A stretch of DNA of 64,000 nucleotides from Amycolatopsis sp. CA-128772 (GTDB lineage: Bacteria > Actinomycetota > Actinomycetes > Mycobacteriales > Pseudonocardiaceae): contig NZ_PPHG01000067.1 of the NCBI RefSeq assembly GCF_002904295.1, positions 62,001 to 126,000 of the forward strand, in the 5' to 3' direction. A program made the translations under genes and the position numbers. Positions 24,217 through 33,533 of the stretch are shown one piece after another; within the stretch, counting starts at the first letter, position 1, and each line of letters starts with the position of its first letter. The notes below the pieces were generated by a model that did no database searches, had not been told where the DNA came from, and was given only the letters and a program-made list of their open reading frames with translations.

Positions 24217-27200
24217 ATGAGCAGTGAGCTGCACCGCCCCGTGCACCCCGTCCGGTTCGTGACGGCGTCGAGCCTCTTCGACGGTCACGACGCGTCGATC
24301 AACATCATGCGGCGGATCCTGCAGTCGCAGGGCGCGGAGGTCGTGCACCTCGGCCACAACCGGTCGGTCGACGAGGTCGCCACCGCGGCCATCGCCGAGG
24401 ACGTCCAGGGTGTGGCCATCTCTGCTTACCAGGGCGGGCACGTCGAGTACTTCTCCTACCTGGTCGAGCTGCTGCGCGAGCGCGGCGCCGGGCACATCAA
24501 GGTCTTCGGCGGCGGGGGCGGGGTGATCGTGCGCGAGGAGATCGAGCTGCTGCACTCGCGCGGCGTCGCCCGCATCTTCTCGCCCGAGGACGGCTACGAG
24601 CTGGGCCTGCCGGGCATGATCAACCTGATGATCAAGGCCTGCGACGTCGACCTGGCGGCCGAGGCTCCGGCCCTGGACAAGGTGCTCTCCGGCGACGTCG
24701 CCTCGCTTTCGCGCGTCATCACGCAGCTGCAGGCCGAGAAGCTGCCCGGCGAGCTGCTGGGCGGCCTCACCGCGGCCGCGGGCAAGCGCGAGGTCCCGGT
24801 GCTCGGCATCACCGGCACCGGCGGCTCGGGCAAGTCGTCGCTCACCGACGAGCTCATCCGCCGCTTCCGGCTCGACCAGGAGGACAAGCTGCGGATCGCG
24901 GTGCTCGCCGTCGACCCGTCGCGGCGCAAGGGCGGCGGCGCGCTGCTCGGCGACCGCATCCGGATGAACTGCCTCGACGGCTCGCCGGTGTACTTCCGCT
25001 CGCTGGCCACGCGCACGACGTCGGGGGAGATCCCGGCCGGGCTGCGCGAGTCGATCCTGGCCTGCAAGGCCGCCGGCTTCGACCTGGTGATCGTCGAGAC
25101 GCCGGGCATCGGGCAGGGCGACGCCGGGATCGTCGACTTCGTGGACGAGTCGCTGTACGTGATGACGCCGGAGTTCGGCGCCGCGTCGCAGCTGGAGAAG
25201 ATCGACATGCTCGACTTCGCCGACGTCGTCGCGATCAACAAGTTCGAGCGCCGCGGCGCCGAGGACGCCCGCCGGGACGTCGCCCGCCAGCTGGTCCGCA
25301 ACCGCGAGGCGTTCTCGTCTTCGCCGGAGGACATGCCGGTGTACGGCACGAGCGCGGCGAAGTTCAACGACGACGGCGTCACCGCGCTTTACCAGCACCT
25401 GCGGGGAATGCTCGCCGAGCGCGGCCTCGGCGTGTCCGCGGGGACGCTGCCGCAGGTGGCGGGCAAGGTTTCGACCGACGCCTCGACGATCATCCCGGGC
25501 AACCGGTCCCGGTACCTGGCCGAGATTTCCGACACCGTGCGCGGCTACCACGCGAAGACGCAGCAGCAGGTCGCCGCGATCCGCAAGCGCGAGGCGCTGG
25601 CCGTCGCGCGCGAGGAGCTGGCCAAGGTGGACGCGTCGACCGACGCGCTGGACGGGCTGCTCGCCGCGGCCGAGTCCGCTGTGGACGGTGAGGCCACCGA
25701 GCTGCTGGCGCGGTTCCGGACGCTGGCCGGGGAATACCGCCAGGACGAGCTCGTCGTGAAGATCCGCGACAAGGAACTGCGCACGCAGCTGTGGCGCGAC
25801 ACGCTGTCGGGCAACCGGATCCCGCGGGTCGCCCTGCCGCGGTACGCCGAGTCCGGCGAGCTGCTGTCGTTCCTGCGCCGCGAACACCTGCCGGGCTACT
25901 TCCCCTACACCGCCGGCGTTTTCCCGTTCAAGCGCGACGGCGAGGACCCGGCGCGGATGTTCGCCGGCGAGGGTGACGCGTTCCGCACCAACCGGCGGTT
26001 CAAGCTGCTGTCGGCCGACTCGGAGGCCAAGCGGCTCTCGACGGCCTTCGACTCGGTGACCCTCTACGGCCACGACCCCGACACGCGCCCCGACATCTAC
26101 GGCAAGGTCGGCACGTCGGGCGTGTCGATCGCGACGCTCGACGACATGAAGGCGCTCTACGACGGCTTCGACCTGACCGCGCCGAACACGTCGGTGTCGA
26201 TGACGATCAACGGCCCCGCGCCGACAATCCTGGCCTTCTTCCTCAACACCGCGATCGACCAGAAGCTCGAGGCGTTCCGGGCCGAACACGGGCGCGAGCC
26301 GTCCGACGCCGAGGCCGCCGAGCTGCGCGAGTGGGTGCTGCGCAACGTCCGCGGCACGGTGCAGGCCGACATCCTCAAGGAGGACCAGGGTCAGAACACC
26401 TGCATCTACTCCACCGAGTTCAGCCTCCGGATGATGGCCGACATCCAGGAGTGGTTCATCGAGCACGGGGTCCGCAACTTCTATTCGGTTTCGATCTCCG
26501 GCTACCACATCGCCGAGGCCGGGGCGAACCCGATCTCGCAGCTGGCCTTCACGCTGTCCAACGGCTTCACCTACGTCGAGTCCTACCTCGCGCGCGGGAT
26601 GGACATCGACGACTTCGCGCCGAACCTGTCGTTCTTCTTCTCCAACGGCATGGACGCGGAGTACTCGGTGCTCGGCCGGGTGGCGCGGCGGATCTGGGCC
26701 GTGGCCATGCGCGAGCGCTACGGCGCGAACGAGCGGTCGCAGAAGCTGAAGTACCACGTGCAGACGTCCGGGCGGTCGCTGCACGCGCAGGAGATGAGCT
26801 TCAACGACATCCGCACCACGCTGCAGGCGCTGTGCGCGCTGTACGACAACGCGAACTCCCTGCACACCAACGCGTTCGACGAGGCGATCACCACGCCGTC
26901 GGAGTCGTCGGTGCGCCGCGCGATGGCCATCCAGATGATCATCAACAAGGAGTGGGGCCTGTCGAAGAACGAGAACCCGCTGCAGGGTTCGTTCGTCATC
27001 GACGAGCTGACCGACCTGGTCGAGGAGGCCGTGCTGGCCGAGTTCGACCGGATTTCCGAGCGCGGCGGCGTGCTCGGCGCGATGGAAACCGGCTACCAGC
27101 GCGGCAAGATCCAGGACGAGTCGATCCTGTACGAGCGCAAGAAGCACGACGGCTCGCTGCCGATCATCGGCGTCAACACCTTCCGCAACCCGCACGAGGG

Positions 27201-27450
27201 CGAATCCGACGTCGAGGTCGAGCTCGCGCGGGCTACGGAGGACGAGAAGCAGTCCCAGCTGGACCGCCTCGCGGACTTCCAGCACCGCCACCACGAGGAG
27301 GCCCAGCAGGCGCTGAAGACCCTGCGCGAGGCGGCCACCCGCGGCGGCAACCTGTTCGGAGTGCTGGTGGATGCCGCGCGGGTGTGCTCGCTCGGTCAGA
27401 TCACGGAGGCGTTCTTCGAGGTCGGGGGCCAGTACCGGCGCAATGTCTAG
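24217..27450 (+). CDS. icmF: Fused isobutyryl-CoA mutase (IcmF)
   Basis: 1077 residues. Adenosylcobalamin-dependent interconversion of isobutyryl-CoA and n-butyryl-CoA (some members also act on pivalyl-CoA). Domain order is diagnostic: B12-binding N-terminus with LFDGHDASINIMRR (His ligand near residue 24) and the GGGGGVI loop; MeaI-type G-protein chaperone with P-loop GTGGSGKSS near 200 and NKFERRG (G4); linker; then the mutase TIM barrel from ~550, with NTSVSMTINGPAPTILAF and GYHIAEAGANP. Stop shares CTAG with the convergent methyltransferase. It links valine and fatty-acid carbon pools and may supply C4 precursors. Confidence 0.96.
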   Translation: MSSELHRPVHPVRFVTASSLFDGHDASINIMRRILQSQGAEVVHLGHNRSVDEVATAAIAEDVQGVAISAYQGGHVEYFSYLVELLRERGAGHIKVFGGGGGVIVREEIELLHSRGVARIFSPEDGYELGLPGMINLMIKACDVDLAAEAPALDKVLSGDVASLSRVITQLQAEKLPGELLGGLTAAAGKREVPVLGITGTGGSGKSSLTDELIRRFRLDQEDKLRIAVLAVDPSRRKGGGALLGDRIRMNCLDGSPVYFRSLATRTTSGEIPAGLRESILACKAAGFDLVIVETPGIGQGDAGIVDFVDESLYVMTPEFGAASQLEKIDMLDFADVVAINKFERRGAEDARRDVARQLVRNREAFSSSPEDMPVYGTSAAKFNDDGVTALYQHLRGMLAERGLGVSAGTLPQVAGKVSTDASTIIPGNRSRYLAEISDTVRGYHAKTQQQVAAIRKREALAVAREELAKVDASTDALDGLLAAAESAVDGEATELLARFRTLAGEYRQDELVVKIRDKELRTQLWRDTLSGNRIPRVALPRYAESGELLSFLRREHLPGYFPYTAGVFPFKRDGEDPARMFAGEGDAFRTNRRFKLLSADSEAKRLSTAFDSVTLYGHDPDTRPDIYGKVGTSGVSIATLDDMKALYDGFDLTAPNTSVSMTINGPAPTILAFFLNTAIDQKLEAFRAEHGREPSDAEAAELREWVLRNVRGTVQADILKEDQGQNTCIYSTEFSLRMMADIQEWFIEHGVRNFYSVSISGYHIAEAGANPISQLAFTLSNGFTYVESYLARGMDIDDFAPNLSFFFSNGMDAEYSVLGRVARRIWAVAMRERYGANERSQKLKYHVQTSGRSLHAQEMSFNDIRTTLQALCALYDNANSLHTNAFDEAITTPSESSVRRAMAIQMIINKEWGLSKNENPLQGSFVIDELTDLVEEAVLAEFDRISERGGVLGAMETGYQRGKIQDESILYERKKHDGSLPIIGVNTFRNPHEGESDVEVELARATEDEKQSQLDRLADFQHRHHEEAQQALKTLREAATRGGNLFGVLVDAARVCSLGQITEAFFEVGGQYRRNV

Positions 27451-28142
27451 CGGCGGACCGCGGTCAGGGACCAGACGGGGACGAGGACACGGCCATCCGC
27501 GTCGGGGGCCAGCCCGGTCAGGTCGGCGGACTCGTCGCCCAGCACGGCCCGGACGCTTTGGCGCAGCTCCTCCGGCGTCATCGACGTCGTGTAGACCGCC
27601 GGTTCGAGCTTCTCGATCGTCCAGTCCTGCCCGACGGTCTCCCGCAGGTTCGCCTCGCTGATCAGGTACGGCGCCGGGAAGCCGGCCGGCACCTCCGGGG
27701 AGAAGGCGAAGAGGTGCAGCCGCGCGCCCGGGCGGGTCGCGCGGGTCAGGGCGGCGAGGTACGCGCGGCGCTCGTCCTCGCCGAGGCAGTGGTAGAGCGC
27801 GCTGTCGAGAACCGTGTCGAAGCGGCCTTCGTAGCCTTCGAGCTTCGTCGCGTCGGCGACGGCGAACTCGATGTCGAGGCCCTTCTCCGCGGCACGGGCC
27901 CGGGCCTGCTCGACGGCCGACGGCGCGCCGTCCAGGCCGGTGACGTGCAGGCTGCGGGAGGCGAGGAAGGCGGAGTTGTCCCCGAGGCCGCAGCCGATGT
28001 CGAGGACGGCACCGGTGAACGCGCCCGCGTCGGCCAGCGCGACGACGGCGGGCTGCGGCTCGCCCAGGTCCCACGGCAGCTTCCGGCCGATCGGCGAGCC
28101 GCCGCGGTAGAGCTCTTCGAAGTCGACGTCCCGCACGTCCAT
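27447..28142 (-). CDS. Class I SAM-dependent methyltransferase
   Basis: 231 residues. Motif I VLDIGCGLGDNSAFLA; acidic end of beta-2 in VTGLDGAPSAVEQAR; motif around FDTVLDSALYHCLGEDERRAYL. The DSALYHCL block is typical of a family also annotated as thiopurine-methyltransferase-like. The substrate cannot be told from sequence. ATG 28142 is favoured over TTG 28160 because GGGGTGG lies just upstream. Convergent with icmF. Confidence 0.85.
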   Translation of the reverse strand: MDVRDVDFEELYRGGSPIGRKLPWDLGEPQPAVVALADAGAFTGAVLDIGCGLGDNSAFLASRSLHVTGLDGAPSAVEQARARAAEKGLDIEFAVADATKLEGYEGRFDTVLDSALYHCLGEDERRAYLAALTRATRPGARLHLFAFSPEVPAGFPAPYLISEANLRETVGQDWTIEKLEPAVYTTSMTPEELRQSVRAVLGDESADLTGLAPDADGRVLVPVWSLTAVRR

Positions 28143-28219
28143 GACCACCCCTTTATTCAACGTATGATGAGATCACTCCATCCTGCACTCCCGGCCGGCC
28201 GGGTGGTAGTCCTGGAAGC

Positions 28220-29050
28220 ATGGAATTCGGGATTTCGACCTTCGTGACCGACGAGGGCATTAGGCCGGACGTGCTGGGTGCGGCCCTGGAAGAGCGCGGC
28301 TTCGACTCGCTGTGGCTGGCCGAGCACTCGCACATCCCGGCGAGCCGGGAAACGCCGTACCCGGGCGGGGGCGAGCTGCCGCGCGTGTACTACCGCACGC
28401 TCGACCCGTTCGTGGCGCTCACCGCGGCGGCGACGGCGACCTCGGAGCTGCTGCTGGGCACCGGGATCGCGCTGCTGATGCAGCGGGACGTGATCCACAC
28501 GGCGAAGGAGGTCGCCTCCCTGGACCTGGTTTCCGACGGCCGCGCGCTGTTCGGCGTCGGCGTCGGCTGGAACCGCGAGGAGATGCGCAACCACGGCACG
28601 GACCCGAAGACCCGCGGCGCGCTGATGGACGAGCAGCTGGCCGCGCTCAAGGAGATCTGGACTTCGGAGCAGGCGGAGTTCCACGGTGCGCACATCGACT
28701 TCGACCCGATCTTCAGCTGGCCGAAGCCGGTGCAGCAGCCCCACGTCCCGATCTACATCGGCGGCGAAAGCGAGGCGGCGCTGAACCGGCTGGTCAAGTA
28801 CGGCGACGGCTGGCTGCTCCGGGGCTACACGAAGTACCAGGAGGCCCAGCGGGTGCGCGGCTGGCTGGCCGACCAGGGCCGTGCGGACGTCCGGTTCGCG
28901 GTGTTCGGCGGCCCGACGACGCCGAAGGTGATCGAGGGCTTCCGCGAGGCGGGGGTGGAGCGGTACACGTTCCTGCTGGACACGCTGCCGGAAGCGGAGA
29001 CGCTCAAGGCGCTGGACGAGCTGGCCGAGGTGGCCGCCGCCCACCGCTGA
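28220..29050 (+). CDS. LLM-class F420-dependent oxidoreductase
   Basis: 276 residues; luciferase-like TIM barrel. Typical of the F420 subgroup are FDSLWLAEHSHIPASRETPYPGG near the N-terminus, KEVASLDLVSDGRALFGVGVGWNREEM, and HVPIYIGGESEAALNRLVKYGDGWLL. Probably uses F420 for hydride transfer on an unidentified substrate. ATG 28220; TAGTCC (28207-28212) ends 7 bp before the ATG, hinting at leaderless transcription. Monocistronic. Confidence 0.88.
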   Translation: MEFGISTFVTDEGIRPDVLGAALEERGFDSLWLAEHSHIPASRETPYPGGGELPRVYYRTLDPFVALTAAATATSELLLGTGIALLMQRDVIHTAKEVASLDLVSDGRALFGVGVGWNREEMRNHGTDPKTRGALMDEQLAALKEIWTSEQAEFHGAHIDFDPIFSWPKPVQQPHVPIYIGGESEAALNRLVKYGDGWLLRGYTKYQEAQRVRGWLADQGRADVRFAVFGGPTTPKVIEGFREAGVERYTFLLDTLPEAETLKALDELAEVAAAHR

Positions 29051-29130
29051 GGATGACTTCCGCGACGCTCGGCGCCGGAACTGTCGGTGCCGGGCGATAG
29101 CGTGGAACCGGGGGTGTTCCTATGTGGTTG

Positions 29131-30190
29131 TCAAGCCGCGGCGGGGGCTGGTTGGGGGTGTCGGTAGTGGGTGCCGTTGCGGAGCATGGCGTAGAGGACG
29201 TCGCAGCGGCGGCGGGCTAGGCAGATGAGGGCGGCGTTGTGTTTCTTGCCCTCGGCTCGTTTGCGGTCGTAGTAGGTGCGGCTGGTCGGGTCGGACAACG
29301 AGGCGAAGGCGGCGAGGAAGAACGCGCGTTTGAGCTGGCGGTTGCCGGTGCGGGCGGGGTGTTCGCCCTTGATGCTGGTGCCGGAGCTGCGGGTGACCGG
29401 GGCGATGCCGGCGTGGGCCGCCAGATGCCCGGAGCTGGCGAAGTTCGAGGCGTCGCCGACTTCGAGGAGGATGCGGGCTGCGGTCCTGACGCCGATGCCG
29501 GGCATCGAGGTCAGCGGGTGGACATCACCCTCGACCTGCTTCGCCTCGACCAGTCTCTCGCCGAGGCGGGGGTGCGTGGACCTTGGCGATCGCGGTGAGC
29601 TTGCGGCGGCCGGCTTTGGCGATGCGGGCCGGGCCTCCGCAGCGGGAGAGGATCTCCAGCGCCGCCGGATGCGAGATCCGCGGGCCGATCGCGTGCTCGA
29701 GAGCGGGATGGATGCCGGTGAGCAAGCCCCGGATGCGGTTGCTGATCCGGATCGCTTCGCCGGCCAGGTCGTCGTCGAACCCGACCAGCACCTCCAGTTC
29801 GGCCAACACCTCGTCTCCGACATCGACGGGTCGAAGGGTGTGGGGCAGCGATCGGCCGCGTCGGCGATGACGAACGCGTCCCGGGCGTCGGTTTTCGCGC
29901 GTCCCGGGTAGAGGTCGGCGATGCGGCGCATGGCCAGGCCGGGCAGATAGGAGACCTGCTGCCCGGCCGCTCGGGCGACGGCGACCGGCAGCGCCCCGAT
30001 GGTGGCGGGCTGGTCGACCACGACCAGCAGTTCCATGCTGGGCGAGCTTGTCGAACAAGGCTCGCAGCTTCGGTTCGCTATTGGGCAGAGGCCCGTCATG
30101 CAGTCGCTTGCCGTCGGGATCGACGCCGACGACGTGGTGGTCGTCCTTGCCGACGTCCAGGCCGAGGAACACGCTGAAAGTGCTGCTCAT
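29131..30190 (-). pseudogene. IS110-family transposase, decayed
   Basis: Family pieces appear in order but alternate between two frames. The N-terminal MSSTFSVFLGLDVGKDDHH (DEDD/RuvC-like start) runs to about 30035. The frame then changes for VVVDQPATIGALPVAVARAAG and GRAKTDARDAFVIADAAD. It changes back near 29845 for VGDEVLAELEVL...HAPP, and again near 29570 for RLGERLVEA then HPLTSMPGIGVRTAARILLEV, GIAPVTRSSGTSIKGEHPAR and RRRCDVLYAMLRNGTHY. About 60 residues usual between GERLVE and HPL seem to be missing. Three frameshifts plus a deletion mean an inactive copy. Confidence 0.85.
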
Positions 30191-30546
30191 CCACCATGCC
30201 GTTCGTTCGCCGCGATGTGGTCACCGATCAGGCATCGAGCGCCGGCACCCACGCCTGCGACGAGACCTGCCAAGCCGGTGGCCGTGTGGCTATCAGCGGT
30301 CGGTCGATGCCACCAAACCCGGTGACACCACCTCCCGGATCATGCCTTCGACTGGGGGCGCAAGTCATGCCGGACCTGGTGACCACAGCTCCTCGATCAG
30401 GAACTACGAAAAAGGTAATGTGGGGCGCCCCCGCGGGCCATGGCGCAGGGGACGTCGCAGCGGCGGCGGTTGCCGGTCCGGGCGGGGTGTTCGCCTGTCC
30501 GGAGCCGGCAAACGGGAAGCGTGCCCCGCGGGGCCGGGTGCGGCGG
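30191..30546. other. Non-coding junction between IS110 pseudogene and kstR (356 bp)
   Basis: No gene. The kstR-proximal third contains an IS110 remnant (30430-30510). The rest is probably the left flank of the insertion element plus its target DNA. I could not define terminal repeats, and IS110 elements usually have none. Confidence 0.5.
30430..30510 (-). mobile_element. Small IS110-type transposase remnant with internal deletion
   Basis: CATGGCG, then GGACGTCGCAGCGGCGGCG, is nearly identical to the 3' coding end of the neighbouring IS110 gene (29185-29215). It is directly followed by GTTGCCGGTCCGGGCGG and GGTGTTCGCC, which match 29340-29367 with one mismatch. The ~130 bp between them in the larger copy are absent, and both junction flanks carry a GGCGG motif. 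Confidence 0.75.
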
Positions 30547-31167
30547 CTACTTGTCCAGCAGCAGGTGCACCGAGAGTTCGAGGCGGTTCGCGACGTCGGC
30601 GGCCGAGGCGCGGCGGGTGACCCAGGCCACCAGGTTGGCCATCCACACGTCCGCGACGACGTGGAAGATGTCGCGGTCCGCCTCGGCCGGCTCGGCGATG
30701 CCCATCGCCTTGGCGAACATGTTCTCCATCAGCCGCCCGACCTGCTCGACCTCGGCGGCCGCGGACGTGTCGGCGAACATGAACGCGCGGACCATGGCCT
30801 CGGTGAGGTGCGGGTCGCGCTGCATCAGGCGCGTGTTGCGGCCGAGCACGAACATCAGCCGCTCGGCCGGCGTGTCGCCGGGGATGGCCTGGCGTTCCAG
30901 CTTCTCCTGCGCGCGCTCGAACTCGCGGGCCAGCCCGGACACGAGCAGGTGAATCTTCGAGGGGAAGTACCGGTACAGCGTGCCGAGGGCGACGTCGGCC
31001 TTCTCGGCGACCGCGCGCATCTGCACCGCGTCGTAGCCGCCCTTCGAGGCCAGCGCGAGCGTGGCGTCGATGATGCGGCGGCGGCGGTCGCGCTGGGCGG
31101 CCGAGCCGAGTTCGTCAGCCCCGATCGCGCTCAGGCCGTTGCCGCGGGCCTTCGTCTTGCCGGGCAT
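30547..31167 (-). CDS. kstR: KstR, TetR-family repressor of steroid catabolism
   Basis: 206 residues. The block ELGSAAQRDRRRRIIDATLA, then ASKGGYDAVQMRAVAEKADVALGTLYRYFPSKIHLL, is nearly identical to mycobacterial KstR (Rv3574), and the match continues to WLTRRASA-like VTRRASAADVANRLELSVHLLL at the end. KstR dimers bind TnnAACnnGTTnnA and release it on binding 3-oxo-cholestenoyl-CoA-type ligands (known for the family). Location beside FadE34 is conserved with mycobacteria. A site in its own promoter suggests autoregulation. Confidence 0.95.
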   Translation of the reverse strand: MPGKTKARGNGLSAIGADELGSAAQRDRRRRIIDATLALASKGGYDAVQMRAVAEKADVALGTLYRYFPSKIHLLVSGLAREFERAQEKLERQAIPGDTPAERLMFVLGRNTRLMQRDPHLTEAMVRAFMFADTSAAAEVEQVGRLMENMFAKAMGIAEPAEADRDIFHVVADVWMANLVAWVTRRASAADVANRLELSVHLLLDK

Positions 31168-31185
31168 CGGCGTTCCCCCGTCCTT

Positions 31186-31199
31186 CGGAACTTGTTCCA
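31186..31199. promoter_or_regulatory. KstR box A (kstR promoter)
   Basis: CGGAACTTGTTCCA matches TnnAACnnGTTnnA at 7 of 8 fixed positions. It is 18 bp upstream of the kstR ATG, with the GGGGGAA ribosome site in between. Confidence 0.7.
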
Positions 31200-31262
31200 G
31201 TTCACGACGTAGGTTACCTGTCCTGGCGAACCCCGCGACAGCTGACCCACTGGCCGAAAAAC

Positions 31263-31276
31263 TGTAACACGTTCTA
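31263..31276. promoter_or_regulatory. KstR box B (fadE34 promoter)
   Basis: TGTAACACGTTCTA matches all 8 fixed positions of the KstR consensus. A TAGTGT -10 candidate follows at 31287-31292. Confidence 0.85.
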
Positions 31277-31313
31277 CACTCGCGAGTAGTGTCATGCTCT
31301 GCGAGGAGGCCCG

Positions 31314-33368
31314 ATGCCGGTCGCGCTCACCGAGGAACAGGCCGCGCTGGCCGCGGCGATCCACGCCTGGTCCGCGGCGCACCACCCGCGAGAGGCGGTG
31401 CGCGCGGCGGAAACCGGGGCCGGCGCGGGGATCCCGGCGGGCTTCGCCGGCCTCGGCCTGCTCGGCGTCGCGCTGCCCGCGGCGGCCGGCGGGGCCGGCG
31501 GCAGTCTCGCCGATCTCGCCGCCGGGCTCGCCGCGGCGGCGGAAGAACTCGTTCCCGGGCCGGTACTGGGGACCGCCCTCGCCGGGCTCCTGCTGGCCGG
31601 AGTGCCCCAGGCGAAGGAGCTGCTCGCCGCCGTCGCCGAGGGGGAGGCCACCGTCGCCGTCCTGCTGGACGCCCCATCGTTCGAGGACGGCGTCAGCGGG
31701 CCCGTCCCCGGCGCGGATCCCGGGACCTGGCTGCTGGTGCCGGCCGACGGCGGCCACGTGCTGCTCGCGCCCGGGACGCCCGGGGTGAGCGTCGAGCCCC
31801 TCGGCGCGTTCGACTTCTCGCGTTCGCTGGCCCGCATCCGGTTTTCCGGCGTGCACGCCGACCCGCTCGCGGTGCCGCCGGTCGAGCCGTTGGCCGCGAT
31901 CCTGGCCGCGGCCGAGGCGGCGGGCGTCGCGCGGCGGTGCCTGACCATCGCCGTCGACCACGCCAAGGTCCGCGAGCAGTTCGGGAAGCCGATCGGGGCG
32001 TTCCAGGCGGTCAAGCACCTGTGCGCCGAGATGCTCTGCCGCGCCGAAGCCGCCGAGGCACTGGCCTGGGACGCGGCGTCCGGGCAGCACCCGCTGTCGG
32101 TGGCGAGCGCGGCCGTCGTCACCCTCGACGCGGCCGTCGCCAACGCCAAGGACTGCGTCCAGGTGCTCGGCGGGACCGGGTTCACCTGGGAGCACGACGC
32201 GCACCTGTACCTGCGCCGGGCGGTGGCCCTGCGGCAGTGGCTCGGCGGGTCGTGGCGGCGGCGGGCGGCTTCACTGGTCCTCTCCGGTACCGAGCGGACG
32301 CTGGGTGCCGACGTCGGTGACGATCCTTCGCTGCGGGACGAGGTGGCGCGGATCGCCGCGCTGCCCGCGGCCTCGCAACGCGTTGCGCTGGCTGACTCGG
32401 GGCTGCTGACGCCGCACTGGCCGGCGCCCTACGGCCGCGGCGCCGATGCCGCGGAGCAGCTGCGGATCGACGCCGCGTTGAGCGCGGCCGGAGTCCGCCG
32501 TCCGGACCTGGTGATCGGCGCGTGGGCCGTGCCGACGATCCTCGAACACGGCAGCGACGAGCAGCGCGCGCGGTTCGCCCGGCCGACCCTGCGGGGCGAG
32601 CTCACCTGGTGCCAGCTGTTCAGCGAGCCCGGCGCGGGCTCGGACCTGGCCGCGCTGCGGACGGCGGCCCGGCGCGTCGAGGGCGGCTGGCGGCTGTCCG
32701 GGCAGAAGGTGTGGACGTCGCTGGCCCGCGAAGCCGACTGGGGCATCTGCCTGGCCCGCACCGACCCGGGCGCCCCCCAGCACCGGGGCATCACGTACTT
32801 CCTGGTCGACATGCGCGCCGAGGGCATCACGACCCGGCCGTTGCGGGAGATCACCGGGGAGGCCGTGTTCAACGAGGTGTTCCTCGACGACGTGTTCGTG
32901 CCGGACGCGGACGTCGTCGGCGCCCCGGGCGGCGGCTGGCGGCTGGCGCGCACGACGCTGGCCAACGAGCGGGTGGCCATCGGCAGCGGCTCGGCGGTCG
33001 GCGAGAGCGTGCGGTCGCTGGTGTCCACATTGGACGCCGCGCTGCTGGACGAGGTCGCGGTGGACCGGCTCGGCGCGCTGGTGGCGGCCGGGGTCGCGGG
33101 TTCCGTGCTGGACCTGCGGGCGGCCCTCCGCCGGCTGGAGGGCCAGGACCCGGGCGCGGAGTCGGGCGTCCGCAAGCTGCTCGGCGTCTCGCACCGGCAG
33201 GACGTGGCCGAGTTCGCCCTGGAACTGGCCGGCACGGGCGCCCTGCTGGCCGACGGCCCGGCGCAGCACGAGTTCCTGCTGACCCGCTGCCTCTCGATCG
33301 CCGGCGGCACGACCCAGGTCCTGCGGTCCCTCACGGCCGAACGGCTCCTGGGCCTGCCCCGCGGCTGA
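31314..33368 (+). CDS. fadE34: Double-length acyl-CoA dehydrogenase FadE34/ChsE3
   Basis: 684 residues: two acyl-CoA dehydrogenase halves in tandem (~1-330 and ~340-684). The first half has HAKVREQFGKPIGAFQAVKH and NAKDCVQVLGGTGFTWEHDAHLYLRR; the second has WCQLFSEPGAGSDLAALRT, the KVWTSLAREADWGICLARTD block and RCLSIAGGTTQVLRSL. In mycobacteria the kstR neighbour FadE34 dehydrogenates steroid CoA thioesters with a five-carbon side chain. The single-chain fusion replaces the alpha2beta2 pair used elsewhere in the pathway (compare 40.9-43.1 kb). ATG 31314 follows GAGGAGG. Confidence 0.9.
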   Translation: MPVALTEEQAALAAAIHAWSAAHHPREAVRAAETGAGAGIPAGFAGLGLLGVALPAAAGGAGGSLADLAAGLAAAAEELVPGPVLGTALAGLLLAGVPQAKELLAAVAEGEATVAVLLDAPSFEDGVSGPVPGADPGTWLLVPADGGHVLLAPGTPGVSVEPLGAFDFSRSLARIRFSGVHADPLAVPPVEPLAAILAAAEAAGVARRCLTIAVDHAKVREQFGKPIGAFQAVKHLCAEMLCRAEAAEALAWDAASGQHPLSVASAAVVTLDAAVANAKDCVQVLGGTGFTWEHDAHLYLRRAVALRQWLGGSWRRRAASLVLSGTERTLGADVGDDPSLRDEVARIAALPAASQRVALADSGLLTPHWPAPYGRGADAAEQLRIDAALSAAGVRRPDLVIGAWAVPTILEHGSDEQRARFARPTLRGELTWCQLFSEPGAGSDLAALRTAARRVEGGWRLSGQKVWTSLAREADWGICLARTDPGAPQHRGITYFLVDMRAEGITTRPLREITGEAVFNEVFLDDVFVPDADVVGAPGGGWRLARTTLANERVAIGSGSAVGESVRSLVSTLDAALLDEVAVDRLGALVAAGVAGSVLDLRAALRRLEGQDPGAESGVRKLLGVSHRQDVAEFALELAGTGALLADGPAQHEFLLTRCLSIAGGTTQVLRSLTAERLLGLPRG

Positions 33369-33379
33369 TGCCCCGCCGG

Positions 33380-33430
33380 TCACGCGTGCGGCCCTCCTGA
33401 TCACGCGTGCTGCCTCCCCGATCACGGGTG
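33380..33430. repeat. Intergenic repeat, 21-bp period x 3
   Basis: TCACGCGTG occurs at 33380 and 33401, and TCACGGGTG at 33422, exactly 21 bp apart, with similar GC-rich spacers. It sits just after the fadE34 stop. Same core and period as at 57.9 kb. Confidence 0.85.
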
Positions 33431-33520
33431 ATGCCCCTTCGCGCCCGGGTGGGTTGCGTTGAGAAACGGTGCGAAAGGACCGTTCGCGCCGCCGAGGGCA
33501 AAACTGTCGGGGTCGTGTTC

Positions 33521-33526
33521 TAGCGT
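33521..33526 (+). promoter_or_regulatory. -10 element (TAGCGT) of the SNF2 helicase gene
   Basis: TAGCGT ends 7 bp before GTG 33534 and there is no ribosome site, so leaderless translation is likely. Confidence 0.4.
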
Positions 33527-33533
33527 GGCGGTC

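Noticed and set aside
27447..27450. CTAG shared by two convergent stop codons (also at 7487-7490) as a special signal
   Set aside because: Overlapping TAG stops on opposite strands necessarily make CTAG; two cases are not remarkable.
24091..28074. 1300-residue open frame opposite icmF and the methyltransferase
   Set aside because: Antisense shadow of icmF; no recognisable domain, and it would need to cover two well-supported genes.
29131..30190. Programmed frameshift in the IS110 transposase
   Set aside because: IS110 elements use a single ORF; three frame changes plus a missing segment point to decay.
30404..30646. Possible 80-aa gene downstream of kstR
   Set aside because: It overlaps the kstR 3' end and the IS remnant; Pro/Arg-rich with no ribosome site.
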